Positions 1 to 11,560 of a DNA stretch of 64,000 nt are shown piece by piece; the stretch's first letter is position 1; each line of letters starts with the position of its first letter. The notes under the pieces were generated by a model that saw nothing but the letters and a program-made list of their open reading frames with translations, was not told the origin of the DNA and made no database searches. The stretch spans positions 49,555,136 to 49,619,135 of the forward strand of contig CP141136.1 in assembly GCA_035236585.1 (NCBI GenBank), read 5' to 3'. A program made the translations under genes and the position numbers. The DNA is from Warburgia ugandensis (taxonomy: Eukaryota; Streptophyta; Magnoliopsida; Canellales; Canellaceae).

Positions 1-1817
1 TAATATAACACAGATATGTCCAAATAAATCATAGATATCACTTTATTTCAATAGTATATCATTAGTAAAACATATTTCCAATATTTGATCATCTCAGATC
101 TTGAAGATATAGGTAATTGGAAACTTGTTTCTTTAATACAGAAAGTTTTACTGAATATTATGTCCATTTTATCATTTTATCAGAAAATAGAGGTTTCAAG
201 CTTTCCATAGCTTCTTTTCAATCTCAATTTGGAGTTCAAATGGCTCTGAAATTTGATCTAGAAGTTCACAGTCCTTTCTAGGGCTTAGATTTGATCTGGG
301 CCCAAGGAACGGATGGCCCAGATCTTTTGGGCTAAAAACCAAGCCAGGCGGAATGCTCCCGCTCGTCGACCGCATCCGCCACAGAGGCACGATGGAAGCA
401 ACTGTCTGGGACTTCCACCAATGCAGACGGGACGAGCAAGACGCTCATCATCCGCGTGCCTGCAAAAGGGATGATCGTCGAGCGCGTCCGCTGGTTGGTT
501 TGACGGACGCTTCGTCGTCCCACGCGCAGCGCCCACGTGGAACGTTTTTGTGTGCTCCATTTTCGACATTACGTCACACATGCGTCTTGGGCGCTATTAT
601 ATCCGGAGATCAAACAGTCCATTCTAGACCGTCCAATCAATCCTCTCTCAATTGAGGGCCAAAACGTCTCCTATCATTGTGAAACTTCTACCCTAGGGGT
701 TTTGGACCCTTCTGGATCGATTGGTGTAGTTAGAATTTTCATCTGAGCACTCCATCATCCTGAATTAAGGGTTCTGGTGTTTACTTTATTTTTACCTTTT
801 TATTACCAAAATAAATTATAGTAAACTAAAAATTACATAAACCAGTAGTAAACATCTATAGAAAGTATTCCCACCTACCTGATTGGAGAAAAAACATTAT
901 TTATGTGTCCAATTTAAAAGAAATACCCTTTGATGAAGATATGGCCCAAGATCTACCTTTCTTGCAAATTATCGTTGTTTGAACTGTTGGATCTTGAAAT
1001 TGATTTGGGGGTTTTGTAGCTAAGATATGGTGGAATGTTTTGGATGGTGAAATTGATGATATTAGATCTGGAACAGAATACCTAATTGATTTTAGGTCTC
1101 TTGTTCCAATCTTCAAAGAAAAAGAAATTGAAAAGAGAGAGATCTCTTGGGATTTTTGGGTTTTTGGGGAGGGATCTAGGTCTAATTTTTAGGGAGAGTT
1201 AGGAGTATTTTTGGAGGATTTTTGGGGCTGTATTTATTGGCATTTTGGTCTTCTTTCATGATGATATGCATTAATGATAGTAAATTTTTTATTATTAAAT
1301 AAGCATTGGATTCTCCCATCCTCCACTTACTTCCCCAAGACCAGCTAGTATGATTTGACCCATGATTTCACATGGGCTGGTCATAGGATTCATTTTTGGG
1401 TCCCTTGTGGGTCCCACATAGTGTCAAAAGACCATTTTACCCTTTATATATAAAAAAATTAGGATTTATTCCCATTATCTCAGAATTGAGCGTACTTAGT
1501 GGCGTTGGATTTGTATTTCTTAGTACATTCTAAATTTTGATGTCTCAAATTTTTATTTTTGGGTAAAATTACTATTTTACCCTTTTGTCCAAGAAATGAA
1601 GAAAATTAAGGATTTTTTTTTTCGAATTCAGAATTTGTTGTGCTTACAGTCATTCTGAAGGGTTTGCTAAGTTTAATTTCAATTGTACATGTCTTATTCT
1701 TTGATTATACTTTTATAAGAAGTACATTCTAAATAACCCTAGTATTTCAGCCCGAAATTTCTGAAACTCAAACTTTATTGATTTTCTCAATCAATTACAA
1801 AAATTGGGGTTATTACA
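1..1817 (-). mobile_element. LTR-A copy 1, truncated by the window edge (Ty3/gypsy, Tekay/Del-like)
   Basis: This is the promoter-side end of a very long gypsy LTR, read on the minus strand. It begins at 1817 with TGTAATAACCCC and runs off the left edge of the window. It matches 14480-16241 and 30050-31778 almost base for base in order, including the block with the conserved CTCAATTTGGAGTTC motif near 210 and the AT-rich run near 1560. A minus-strand TATA-like site lies at 1231-1240 but is mutated (CCAATAAATA, against CCTATAAATA in the other copies). Whether it is a solo LTR cannot be decided because its other end is missing. Small open frames inside it are not genes. Confidence 0.85.
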
Positions 1818-3155
1818 CTACAGGCTTTAACAAAATTAATAAAGATGAATGAGAAAGTCCACCAATTACCACACCAAAGCCATTTTATTCCAGTTTCATC
1901 TCTAAGTGCAATGTATGTACAGCTACATAGGTTAGGACTTTTAAATAGATATGCTTATTGCTCCATTGGAAAGATGTCTTGACCTCAAATTCTCACTGGT
2001 ATACACTTAGAAGTAGAGATCTCAAAAAAGAGGTCAAAGAAATTTCTCTTTATGTGACCGATTCTAACAAAACAAATGGTTCACATACTATGGTAAGAAC
2101 TGATGACACAAAGAATATGATCACTTAGAATGGATGCCATTACCAAGACCAATAGGGTATTTCACCTTGATCCCTTTCTATTTATCTCCTCAATAAGGTT
2201 ATGTTTCACCTAAGATCAGTAGGTCTTCAGATAGGACGAAACATAGGCTTAGGACGAGTTTCTTAAAATGAAGGTATAAGGATTCAAAGGTTCATATCTG
2301 AGTAAAGATCTTCAACTATGTAGGACAACTTTTCTTTGGTTGTACTGGGAGTGAATACTTCTCTATTTTCCTATCAACTTTTCCTTTCTTTTTTTCTTGT
2401 ATTTTTTAGAAGGAATACTTTATTTTTACTTTTGATATTTCTCACTTCTTTGACTTTTGTCTGTTTTCTTCTAATTTTTCTAACATCTCTGCTCATTTTT
2501 GAAAGGTAGGTAATGAATATTCTTTGGATTGGATTTCTAGGTTAGGGTGAATTAGGTGTAAGAAAGAAAAGGCTTTTCATAAGACTCAAAGGTTTAACTA
2601 GTGGTATAATAAACTGGGTAGGTTTTTTGTCTCTAGATTAAACAAGGATGTCCTATAACATATTCTAGGCTTGTTTAAAACCTAAGTCAATAAATATTCA
2701 GGAAAGAAAGTTAATACTCTTACTTGGTTCTTAGATATCTGACTGAAACAAGGGAAAATGGAATCTCTCAAAGTAATATAAGCTAAAGAAAATAGGAAAT
2801 TGTTTATAAACCTTGAAAAGATGATAATCTCTAAAAACTCACTTGGGTATATAGCTCTCCACTAATTTTCCTTAAGATCTCTAAGTCATAACCATTTATT
2901 AGTCTAGACTTATGTACAATGTGTAAATGTATTATGAGATTTACCTTTCATAAAATACTTTAAGACATGAATAAGATGTAGAATTAACCATATGCCTTTC
3001 TATCAAGAAGTTAAAGTAGTGGAAATACTAAACTTCTGGCGATCCAATTCTCATCATAGTAAAAGAGCTTTAACCTAAAACAACTTTGAAAAGTTGAGAA
3101 AAATTCAAACAAAAATTTAAGAACTTGAGAAAAACTAAGAAATCTCATGCATGTC
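1818..3155 (-). other. Non-coding flank, probably the 3' untranslated part of the Athila/Tat-like element
   Basis: No coding region is visible on either strand. The stretch lies beyond the polypurine-like tract of the minus-strand element. It does not begin with the TGATAAGT start expected of LTR-C, so it is more likely long 3' untranslated sequence than the 3' LTR itself. The sequence is AT-rich and single-copy within this window. LTR-A copy 1 abuts it at 1817. Confidence 0.35.
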
Positions 3156-3288
3156 TACCCCCCAACTTGAACTAAATAATGTTCCCAATGTTTTGAAGCA
3201 TAGGACACTTATATGATGAATGAGTGACGCAAAACCATGAGACTTAAAAAACTTGAGTTGCCTCCTAGTGAGTGCTAAGTTTAACATC
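3156..3288 (-). other. Polypurine-like tract and pol-end signature of an Athila/Tat-type retroelement
   Basis: On the minus strand 3156-3168 reads AAGTTGGGGGGTA. About 90 bases upstream of it, 3255-3288 carries the run that in plus orientation starts GAGTTGCCTCCTAGTGAG. In plant Athila/Tat elements a closely similar motif (GCGCT...GGGAGGCAACCC) follows the end of pol, and an AAGTTTGGGGG tract comes after it. That order fixes the element as minus-strand, in agreement with the primer site at 8798-8815. The family identification rests on remembered family features, not on a search. Confidence 0.5.
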
Positions 3289-3374
3289 TTCAGCTAAATA
3301 TATTCTATAAGCACTCCACTCTACCCGAGTCCTAGACCTATCCAGTTTAACCTAATTTTTTCCTAATCCATACC

Positions 3375-5030
3375 TTAACAAATGAAATGCAAAAAAAATT
3401 CACACAACTTCAAAATCTTAGGATACTCTATATACATTCTCCACCATGAAATTATTGGTTGCGATAACATTAGGACACAATAGACCACCATGATTTGGGA
3501 TTTGTTAGGACCATATTGAAATTGATGATCCCCCAATTTTTGAATTTCATAGTAGTCAATGTAATTCCTCCACCTTGAAAGTGTTGGTGGTGGTAACATT
3601 ACAACATGAAAGACCACTGTGCATTTAAATTTCTTAAGACCAATTTGAAATGAATTGTCCCATTTGTGACCAAATATAGGGATAATAGTAACCATTGTAC
3701 TCAATTCATCTTTTGCCTCCTTCTCCCTTACATTTTCCTGAAATTGGGGATTAAGCTGACTCTTTGTTTCCCTAAGATGTTGTTCTTTTTTTTCTTAAGG
3801 TAGAGTAATAGTGGGGCTTAAATCCTGATGAATTTCTAATGTGTCCCTTAGAGTTGGTTGATGTTTCTATAGAACATCAATTGGCTCTTCTTTTTCCTGT
3901 TCTTCAAACATAGGTAAGATTTTAAGTGAACCTATATTGTTATCTAGTGTTTGATCAAATAATGTCTACAGGTCCCAATTGGGTACTTCTTCTACACTAC
4001 AAGACTCAAATTGATTTTTAGTATATATAGAGGGTTCTACTCAGTTTACCATTGAGAACTATTTAGTACAATCTTAATGTCTACATATTCATTCTCTTCA
4101 TCAAGGACACCTCATCATCATAACCATATAAAGGAGCATGACAAGACTTGAGTACATATGAGTTGGAGGTTTGCAAAGATGGTTGTGGACTTTGTGGCTC
4201 AGAATGATCATAAGAAATTTCCATCTTCTTATCAGTAATAAATGACTCTTCATTATCCCTAATTGGTTCAAATTCCTCAGTCCTTTTCATAAATTCAGCA
4301 ATGTTTCTTTCAATATATTCCCTTATTGGTTTCATTTTCTCTTCCCATTTCTTCGCCTTGCATTTCATTTACTCATTCCCCTTTTTAATGGCAGCCATAG
4401 TTTGATCTATTCTCTCACAAATTTTCTACATATTCTCTTCTAATGGCGGTTCTTCATGTTGTAGAGCAAATGACTCATACAGTGGTATTACTATGGCATT
4501 GGGGTACTAAAAAAGGGTTGAGCAGGTTGAACACATGATGGCTGATCCTGATATTCTTAATAATCATGATTTGGTGAATTAGGGTGGGTCCATGATTGTT
4601 CTTCCTAGTATGGCAGATAATCCTGAGACCATGGTTATTCATGATGGCTAGACATCTATTATAGTCTCTCTCAAGATAATAATTGTTAGGGTGTATGAAT
4701 GCAGTGGGTCATCCACAGGCTTTTAATAATATTCATTGTAATTGAAGTTGGACAACCATAAAGGAGTGGGTGTTGAGGTTCAGAATAAGTGTAAGAATTG
4801 TTATACTAAGGCTGTAGATTTGTCACGGTATTTTTCCTTAAAGCAACTAACCTATTCATTTGACTCATCATCCTATCCATCCTATCTTTAAAAGTGTCAA
4901 TTTTGCGGGGCAAATCAAGAGTATACCTTGGCTTTGTCTCATACATATCCTCATAAGGTACTAGCTTAGGAGTGAAATAGTAGGACAATGGTGATAGACT
5001 ATCCCCTACTTGGTAGGCCATTGTACTCAA
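3375..5030 (-). pseudogene. Broken gag-like reading frame of the Athila/Tat-like element
   Basis: Three open stretches survive on the minus strand: 4806-5030, 4081-4368 and 3375-3704. The first holds a proline- and tyrosine-containing start followed by KIDTFKDRMDRMMSQMN, which looks helical. The second is rich in Lys and Glu and ends with TSNSYVLKSCHAPLYGYDDE. Between them the frame continues through stops and shifts. The composition and the place between a tRNA-Asp-type primer site and a pol-end signature suggest the gag-like ORF of an internally deleted element. I recognise no zinc knuckle, protease or reverse transcriptase. A 104-base piece of a related frame reappears at 48007-48110 inside the 3' LTR of another element, which supports real coding ancestry. 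No function can be assigned with certainty. Confidence 0.4.
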
Positions 5031-5673
5031 CTTTACATACTACAAAGTAAATCATTGTACACAAGGAATGAGTACTTTCTTTTTTTCTTTTTTATGTGAA
5101 TTTAATATTTAAAAAAGTAACTAAATGGTGCATCCTAACTACATGTGACTCTTAACTCTAAATGATGCACAATTAATCCATAATAGTCCACTAACAAGTT
5201 GAATTATTGATATTTGATAATGAGTAGGTGGTAGCTTTTAGACCTAAATTTAAACAGCTCCTCCTTTTTTCCAAGCTTGACCACTGCTTACCAGCTAGGT
5301 TCTATTACAAAGTGGTTAATACAATTCTCATATAAGGAGGTGTTTAGACTTCAATATCCATTAATAGAAGGGATGGGAAAATTACTTGGATTTTAAATAC
5401 CCAATATAACCACAAAGTTCAAGAGCCATTGCAGTGACAATAAATCTCCTCTTTCAAAAAGTTCCTATGACCTCAAAACCCAAAGTCTCTTGCTACTTGA
5501 TTTTAGATTAAAGATTAAGTGTTGGCTTACAAGCATACAAGGAATTGGATTGATTTCCTATGTGGGCCAAGGATCTAGCGATGAAATTAATTCCTTATCT
5601 TATGAGGGTTCTTGTGGGTCCCTTACTAACATTAAGGTCCATCCACCATAAAGCAATAAAAATGCAATGTAGC
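5031..5673. other. Leader region with a module shared with LTR-A
   Basis: No gene is visible. From about 5190 to 5673 the sequence is collinear, though diverged, with 13435-13870 inside LTR-A copy 2. Shared landmarks are CTCCT...TCCAA, CAAAGTGGTTA, TAAGGAGG(T/C)GTTTAGA, AAGGTTCCTAT-like sequence, GGGCCAAGGA and CCCTTACTAA. The same module is found at about 28900-29290 and, inverted, at 50340-50720. The solo LTR-B at 5674 interrupts the region; it resumes at 8253. Confidence 0.5.
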
Positions 5674-6003
5674 TTTAATGACTCCAATTTTGTAACATTA
5701 AAATCCCAAGTTAGCAATGAAAAGTTCACTTTTTGGAAATAAGGGTATTTTGGTCATTTCACTAGTCACCCTGACTGAACCCAGAAATTTGGTCCTGAAA
5801 ATGGTACCATTAGGTGCGTCTCGAAAAAAGGAATCCAACAAGACCAAAATCACCCAAACAGAGTTAAAATGAGCAAATTATGGCCCTTTGAAGTTCAAGG
5901 GCAAAAATGTAATTTTTACAAAAAAACGGATTTAGCCTGCAAAACACAGGGGCCCGTTTTGATACGGGCACCCTTCATCTTCAACCCCCTAGAGGGTTCT
6001 AGA

Positions 6004-6035
6004 ATGGCGGTGATTGAAGGAGAAATCACCGCCAT
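6004..6035 (+). promoter_or_regulatory. Hairpin upstream of the LTR-B TATA box
   Basis: ATGGCGGTGATT (6004-6015) and AATCACCGCCAT (6024-6035) form a perfect 12-bp stem around an 8-base loop. It lies about 40 bp upstream of the TATA palindrome. The 5' LTR of the paired element keeps a 10-bp stem in the same place (42022-42031 with 42040-42049). The 3' LTR (near 46617-46645) has lost pairing through substitutions. Confidence 0.7.
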
Positions 6036-6072
6036 TTAAGGGCGGTGAGAGCCCCCTCCAGAACCCTCTTAT

Positions 6073-6090
6073 AGCTCTATAAATAGAGCT
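6073..6090 (+). promoter_or_regulatory. Palindromic TATA box of LTR-B copy 1
   Basis: AGCTCTATAAATAGAGCT is an 8-bp inverted repeat with an AA centre, and the TATA box (CTATAAATA) is the palindrome itself. The identical 18 bases occur in both LTRs of the paired element (42112-42129 and 46709-46726). Position in the LTR and sequence fit the RNA polymerase II core promoter at the U3/R boundary. Confidence 0.75.
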
Positions 6091-8252
6091 CTTGGGCGCC
6101 TCTAATGGCAGCCCAAAAGCTTGAAGAAAACCCGTTTTGGAGAAGCAACCAAGAGGGGAAATGAGGAGAAAAACCCAGCAACGAGCCAAGTATGCCCAAG
6201 ATCCCTCATAACTCGTCTTCACAGTAGTCCTAGGATCATTCTCCTTAAGTTTTTGCATGAAAAATCATGCAAAATAGAGCCCTGGAGAGTCACCAAGGAC
6301 CCAGGGACGTTCCCTGGGCCACACTGGTTCGATAGGGTTGAACCAGGGTGTCCTGAGGATGCTCCGGTCCCCCAAACAACCAGAACGTCCCATCGGGACG
6401 AGACGCGTCGACCACGTCTGAGAGAACCAAACGGACGCGCCTGCAAAAGGGAAAAATGGGCGGGAAACCCGGTGCATCTGTAAACGCGCCCACTGAGGTG
6501 CACGCCGCAGACGCGCAGCACACTAGCAAGCCAGGATTTTTCGTTTCTTAAGAAAAGGTGGGCGCATGCCACTGACGCGCAGCGCGCTAGCATTCCGCCT
6601 TTTCACTCTTAAGGCCCTTATGTACGTGTGACACTAAAAAGCTTATAACTTAAGATCTAGAGCTTCGATTGAGGTGCCGCAAAAGGTGTTGTGTCCGTGT
6701 CGACGACGCGAACACATCCAAACTATAAAATCCCTAATCAAGGCCCAATCAAAGGTGGGCATGACCCTTAAAATAAGATGGTGGCACATGGCCGCTAGAC
6801 CTTTGGAAAACTGATGATACCAAGGCCCAATTAGGACCTTAGGACAGCCATAGGCATAGGGATGGACCCTTAATGCCTAAGTAATAAGACAACCACTCTA
6901 AAACCCATAAAATATAGGCTAAACTAACCTTGATTCCCCAAACCATGTTCAGAAGCGTACAAGGACAAAGGGGTTAGCGTGACCTAGCCAGGTGGGTGCT
7001 CTATCGCTACTAGATTTTTTTAAAAGAACTATGATTGTTTTGAGAATACATGTTTTAAGTATATGACTCATTTAGTATGACTTAAATCAGCATACATGTC
7101 ATAAATGCTTTATGCATAGACATGTTTTGTAACTAACTGCATATACATTATGCATAGATATGTTTTGTAAACAATTGCATACATTGCATGATTTGTGAGC
7201 ATTAAGTTCTTGCAAAAATTGCATGTCCTTGAGGGTTACCAAAAGACGCTGGAGTGCCGAGGGCCAGGCAGTTGTGAGGGACCCGAAGAGGACAGGTTTT
7301 GAAAAAAGAGAGGTTTTTGCTCGTTTGATCTGATTATGATTTGGGCTGATAAGCTCGTGGTTGCTATGCCGAGAGGTCTGGGGTGGCCTCCCAGCCTCTA
7401 CCACTATTAGGTGGATGGGTACCATGCCCAAAAAGGGCATGTCCCTGCTTCGACTGCATGTGGTACAGTGGGCTACCACTGGTGTCACGGCACTAGGTCA
7501 AAGTGTCATATGCCTCGTGGAGGTATATGATCCTGTGTCCCTAGGTACCCGTGGACCACACGGCGATGAGGTCGTGGGCATAGTTGGACCCTATGGTTTG
7601 AGGATTTACTTGCATTGCATATGGCATGACATGAGGTTGGTCGACCATACCAGATATCCATGAGTTGGATTCAGTTGAGCATCTTATGCGTATCATTATG
7701 TTTATGATATATGATACTTTCAATTTTGGATTATGTGATCCTTTAAGTCGTTAGTGTTCCAATTTGACAATGGTTTTTGATATATTGAACTTGAGTATTC
7801 AGACATGCACATGTTTTGAAAGAGCACATGATTTTAAACATCGCATGCATTATAAAACTAGTAGTGATAGGCTCCTACTAAGTATAGTATATACTCACCC
7901 AATCCTCAACATTTTTCAGACACAAAGTAAATACTTAAGGGCAAGGAACGCTTGTGATAGAAGACACCCAGACTAAGTGCAAGTAAGTAAACCCCTACCT
8001 TATCTTTCAATGTTACTTGATTGTAGTTACTCTCTAATAGCTAGGGCTATGACTAACACTTTCTTGGAAATAATATTGATTTAAAGTTGGCCATGGCTAG
8101 ATAATTTGAGAATGTGTTTTGACACTCGAGGTTTTTATGAAAGATTGTTTTCCAAAACAAAAATATTTTCATGCATTTCATACTTATAAAACAAGAGATC
8201 TCGCCTTTTTATCAAAATTGCATCATATAAAAACTTGGGTCGTCACAATAGC

Positions 8253-8797
8253 ACAAGAAAAGAAATTAATGCAACCTATATGTTATCTGACCAAAGGTTA
8301 GATAGGTGCTCTCTAATGCAACAACCCTAATTAAAGATGCAACAAATAAGAGAAATGATCGTAATCTATATGAATTATTCTATCAAACAAATGCAAACTA
8401 CACTAAATGCAACATAAACTAGGAAAATAAAAAGAAAGCAAGGGATTCTTACAGTGTGTTTTTTATAAAGATCAAGGGTGGGCCTCCATACTACACACTT
8501 GCTCTATTTTAATAAACCTATTTAAAATTGAAATTAAAATTGCAAGTTATAATAGGTCTCACTACAAGTTTCATTAAAAATAAAAAGCCCTATTCCATGA
8601 AAGCAAGGAAATCCTATCTAGTTGATGAAGCTCCACTTACCAAATTTTCCTCGAACAAAAATAAGAAAGATATGTCAATTTATGAGAAATTAGGAAGATA
8701 TGCAAATGCAATGGAAAAATTCTAATCTAATGCAACCTAAGATTATGACTAAAGATAAACCATATAAATAAGAATCCAACCATAGATTAGTTGTGAT
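8253..8797 (-). other. Leader of the Athila/Tat-like element, no gene seen
   Basis: This is the region just downstream (minus strand) of the primer site. It continues across the solo LTR-B into 5673. It is AT-rich, with frequent ATGCAA words, and has no convincing reading frame on either strand. Confidence 0.4.
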
Positions 8798-8815
8798 TCC
8801 CTGGCAACGGCACCA
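8798..8815 (-). other. Primer-binding site, tRNA-Asp type
   Basis: The plus strand reads TCCCTGGCAACGGCACCA. It differs at two positions from the 3' end of plant tRNA-Asp (TCCCCGGCAACGGCGCCA), both differences being transitions. Athila and related plant Ty3/gypsy elements use this tRNA as primer. It sits seven bases from the LTR-C boundary, so the element runs leftward from here on the minus strand. Confidence 0.8.
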
Positions 8816-8822
8816 AAAACAT

Positions 8823-10271
8823 TGTGTAGCTTTAAAATTACTAAGAAGTGCGCGAATCAATGTAGTATTTTCACACAAGCGAGGTCACTCCCACTAGGAA
8901 TCTCACATATTTGTAATTGATTAAATTTTATTCAAATTGACAAACTTCAACCAAATATGAAGAGTTGTGATTAAACAAGGAATCTAAAGTAACATGGAAT
9001 TAGAAACATGCACAAAATTAGAAACTAAAAGTAAAAGAAACTTTCTTAAATTAAAATAAAATAATTAGAATGGAAACTTACCTAACTCACATGCAACCAA
9101 CTAAAGGTAACTAAAACAATTTAGAAATATTCAAACTAAGCTATGAAACTTAATGAAACTACTAAATTAAAAACTTTCCTAAATTAAAACTTCCTAACCT
9201 TAAACTTGCTTTTAAACTTGCTAAAAATGAAACTTTCTAAAATGTAACAAGGAATCTTTCTAAACCTAAAGTAATATGAAAAATACTAATTAAAAACTTC
9301 TTAAACAAGATCAAACAACTAAATTAACCAAGAATCTAAAAGGAAAGGGATTTAGAACCATGTGCATGGTTTTTGGACTGTGTTCATGATTCCAGAGCCC
9401 TAAAGATGGTGACATTTAATGCACCTATAGTGAGTTACTATGAAAAATAACTATGGAATCTAATAAACAACATGAAAATCTAAATGGATACCTAAGAATT
9501 CAAGAAAGTAAGATGTTTTGATGGCTGGAATTAAAGTATAAACTTAAGGAAAAACCAATTTCTAGATTTTGGTACTTAAGAACATTCAACAAATCTCACA
9601 TTAAAAAGCTATTGAAACAATAACTTTTATGCAAGAAAACAACCCAAATCTCAAATACATTGATGAAATAATTAACCCATAACAATAATTCCCATGGAAC
9701 TTTATTGAATCATGCCCAAATTACACAAAAAAGTAGATACATAAAGTTGTCTACAATATATGTAAAGTGCAAACTATTCTTGCTTGCAAAACTGATCCCT
9801 ATCAACAAAAAACATCAATATAAAGATCCTAAACTAAACTAGAATTACATGCTAAGAAAACTCAGGAAAGAATTTAAGACAAACAAGGGTTAAGTGGGAG
9901 AACTAGCTAAGGAAATATTGTCCAAATCTAAGATGCAAAACAAGGAGAAAAAAGTGCAAAACCAAGTGGAAATTCAAGGCTCTAAGTTATCTCCTCTCTT
10001 GACCATCACTTCCAAAGGGAAGTTTATATTTTGAAGGAATGAGCAAAGAAAACTAGATATTTGGAAGCAAGAAAGAAGGGGAACAAGGGTGTAACTAGGT
10101 GTGGAATTCAATGACGTAAAAACACCATGAAACAACTATGTAAGTAAGCTATGAAAGTAAATAACTAACCTAGAATTGTAGAGCAAATAACCAAGAAAAC
10201 AATTATAAAACCAAAGGAAGAAAAACATAAAAGAAATTCAAAGATCCTAGCTTCGAAAGATCCCAAGTTAG
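8823..10271 (-). mobile_element. LTR-C copy 1, PBS-proximal part (Athila/Tat-like 5' LTR)
   Basis: This is the end of the 5' LTR next to the primer site. It shares its terminal block with 54175 onward: TTTAAAATTACT, then GCGAATCAATGTAGTA-like sequence and a conserved GAGGTCACTCCC / GAGGCCAGTCCC stretch. The LTR is interrupted at 10272 by LTR-B copy 2 and resumes at 17082. The interior is AT-rich and has no genes. Confidence 0.75.
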
Positions 10272-11560
10272 TGTGACGACCGGGTTTTCCCATGCATTTT
10301 TAAATGCAAGATCTAATTCCTAAGGTGGGATGCATCCCTATTTGAAAACCATTTTATAAAAACCATGCAATGCAGCTGAAAATCTTTAGTTTTAAACTCG
10401 TTTTGAAAACCCCGAGTGTCATTTGCTTTCACAACAACCAAAGTAGTTTTTTGAAAAACTTTAGAAATCATAAATGTTTTCCCCAGGTCTATCCAGTCAC
10501 AGCTCACAGTCTAACTGTAAATAAATACAAATACATGACCAAAGGGTAGAGTGTTTACTTACATGTATAATTGTCTCCCTTTGATTTACTTGCTCGTAGC
10601 ACTAACGTAGGTGTCCTCTACTCGTGGATGGAACTATCCTGAAAAATGTTAAGGATAGGGTGAGTATATACTATACTCAGTAGGAGTCTATCACTACTAA
10701 TTTTACAAACCATGCTATGTTTAAAATCATATGCTCTTTAAAACATGTGCATGTTCGAACAATCATGTTCAATATTGATATTAAAAACCACTGTCGAATT
10801 GGAATACTGACGACTTAAAGAATAGCATAATCCAAGTCGAAAGTATCATATATATATATATATATATCATAAACATAATGATATGCTTAAGATGCTCAAC
10901 TGAATCCAACTCATGGATATCTAGTATGGTCGACCAACCTCATGTCATGCCATATGCAATGCAAGTAAATCCTCAAACCATAGGGTCCAGCTATGCCCAC
11001 GACCTCGCCGTCGTGTGGTCCTCGAGTACCTAGGGACACAGGGTCATATGCCTCCACGGGACATATGACACTTCGAACCAGTGCTGTGACACCAGTTGTA
11101 GCCCCCTGTACCACATGCAGTCGAAGCAGGGACATGCCCTTTTTGGGCGTGGTACCCATCCCACCTAATAGTGGTAGAGGCTGGAGGCCAACCTAGACCT
11201 CTCGGCATAGTCCCCACGAGCTTATCAGCCCAAATCATATTAGATCAAACAAGCGAAAACCTCTTTTTCAAAACCTGTCCTCTTTGGGTCCCTCACAACT
11301 GCCTACCCAGTGTCTTTTGGGACACCCGTGCATCCTGGTTGAACCGCGACCGCCTCACGTGCATGCGCGCCCAAAGGCCGTGCCAAGGACCGCGTTTTGC
11401 ATGCGCACATGCATGCTCAAGCGACGCGCTATGACGCGCATCCTGGATGGCATTGCACGGATGCACCTTTGGTGAAACATGGCGCGTCTCAGCTCCCAGG
11501 GCACCTCGTGCATCCTGGTCGAGCCAGGACCCATGCCCCACGTCTCACGCTGACCCGAAG
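10272..11560 (-). mobile_element. LTR-B copy 2, part 1 (nested in LTR-C, split by LTR-A)
   Basis: On the minus strand this is the 3' portion of a diverged LTR-B, ending TGTGACGACC in plus orientation at 10272. It matches the reverse complement of 43250-44349 closely up to about 11320, then only loosely. It is preceded by GTTAG (10267-10271); the same five bases follow part 2 at 17077-17081. The pair is therefore one solo LTR that inserted into LTR-C and later received LTR-A at 11561. Near 11330-11560 it is GC-rich, with two copies of a GTGCATCCTGGT motif about 180 bp apart. Confidence 0.85.

Larger units (their letters stand above)
5674..8247 (+). mobile_element. Solo LTR-B copy 1 (Ty3/gypsy, Tekay/Del-like), 2574 bp
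   Basis: The copy matches the 5' LTR of the paired element at 41690-44349 from end to end. Its start is TTTAATGACTCC, where the canonical TG has become TT. Its end is GGTCGTCACA. It is flanked by GTAGC (5669-5673) and ATAGC (8248-8252), a 5-bp target duplication with one mismatch. No primer site follows it and no polypurine tract precedes it, so it is a solo LTR left by recombination. It carries the palindromic TATA box at 6073-6090 and a perfect 12-bp hairpin at 6004-6035. Open frames of 60 to 130 residues inside it do not look like protein genes and recur only because the LTR is repeated. Confidence 0.9.

Noticed and set aside
6121-6593. Overlapping frames of 70-124 residues on both strands, repeated near 42258-42630 and 46817-47189
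   Set aside because: The GC-rich part of LTR-B downstream of the TATA box is open in several frames at once. That is composition, not coding.
7361-7663. A 100-residue frame that recurs (inverted) at 10911-11159 and in part at 43398-43667
   Set aside because: It recurs because it lies in LTR-B. The copies are shifted relative to each other, and no domain or codon conservation is evident.
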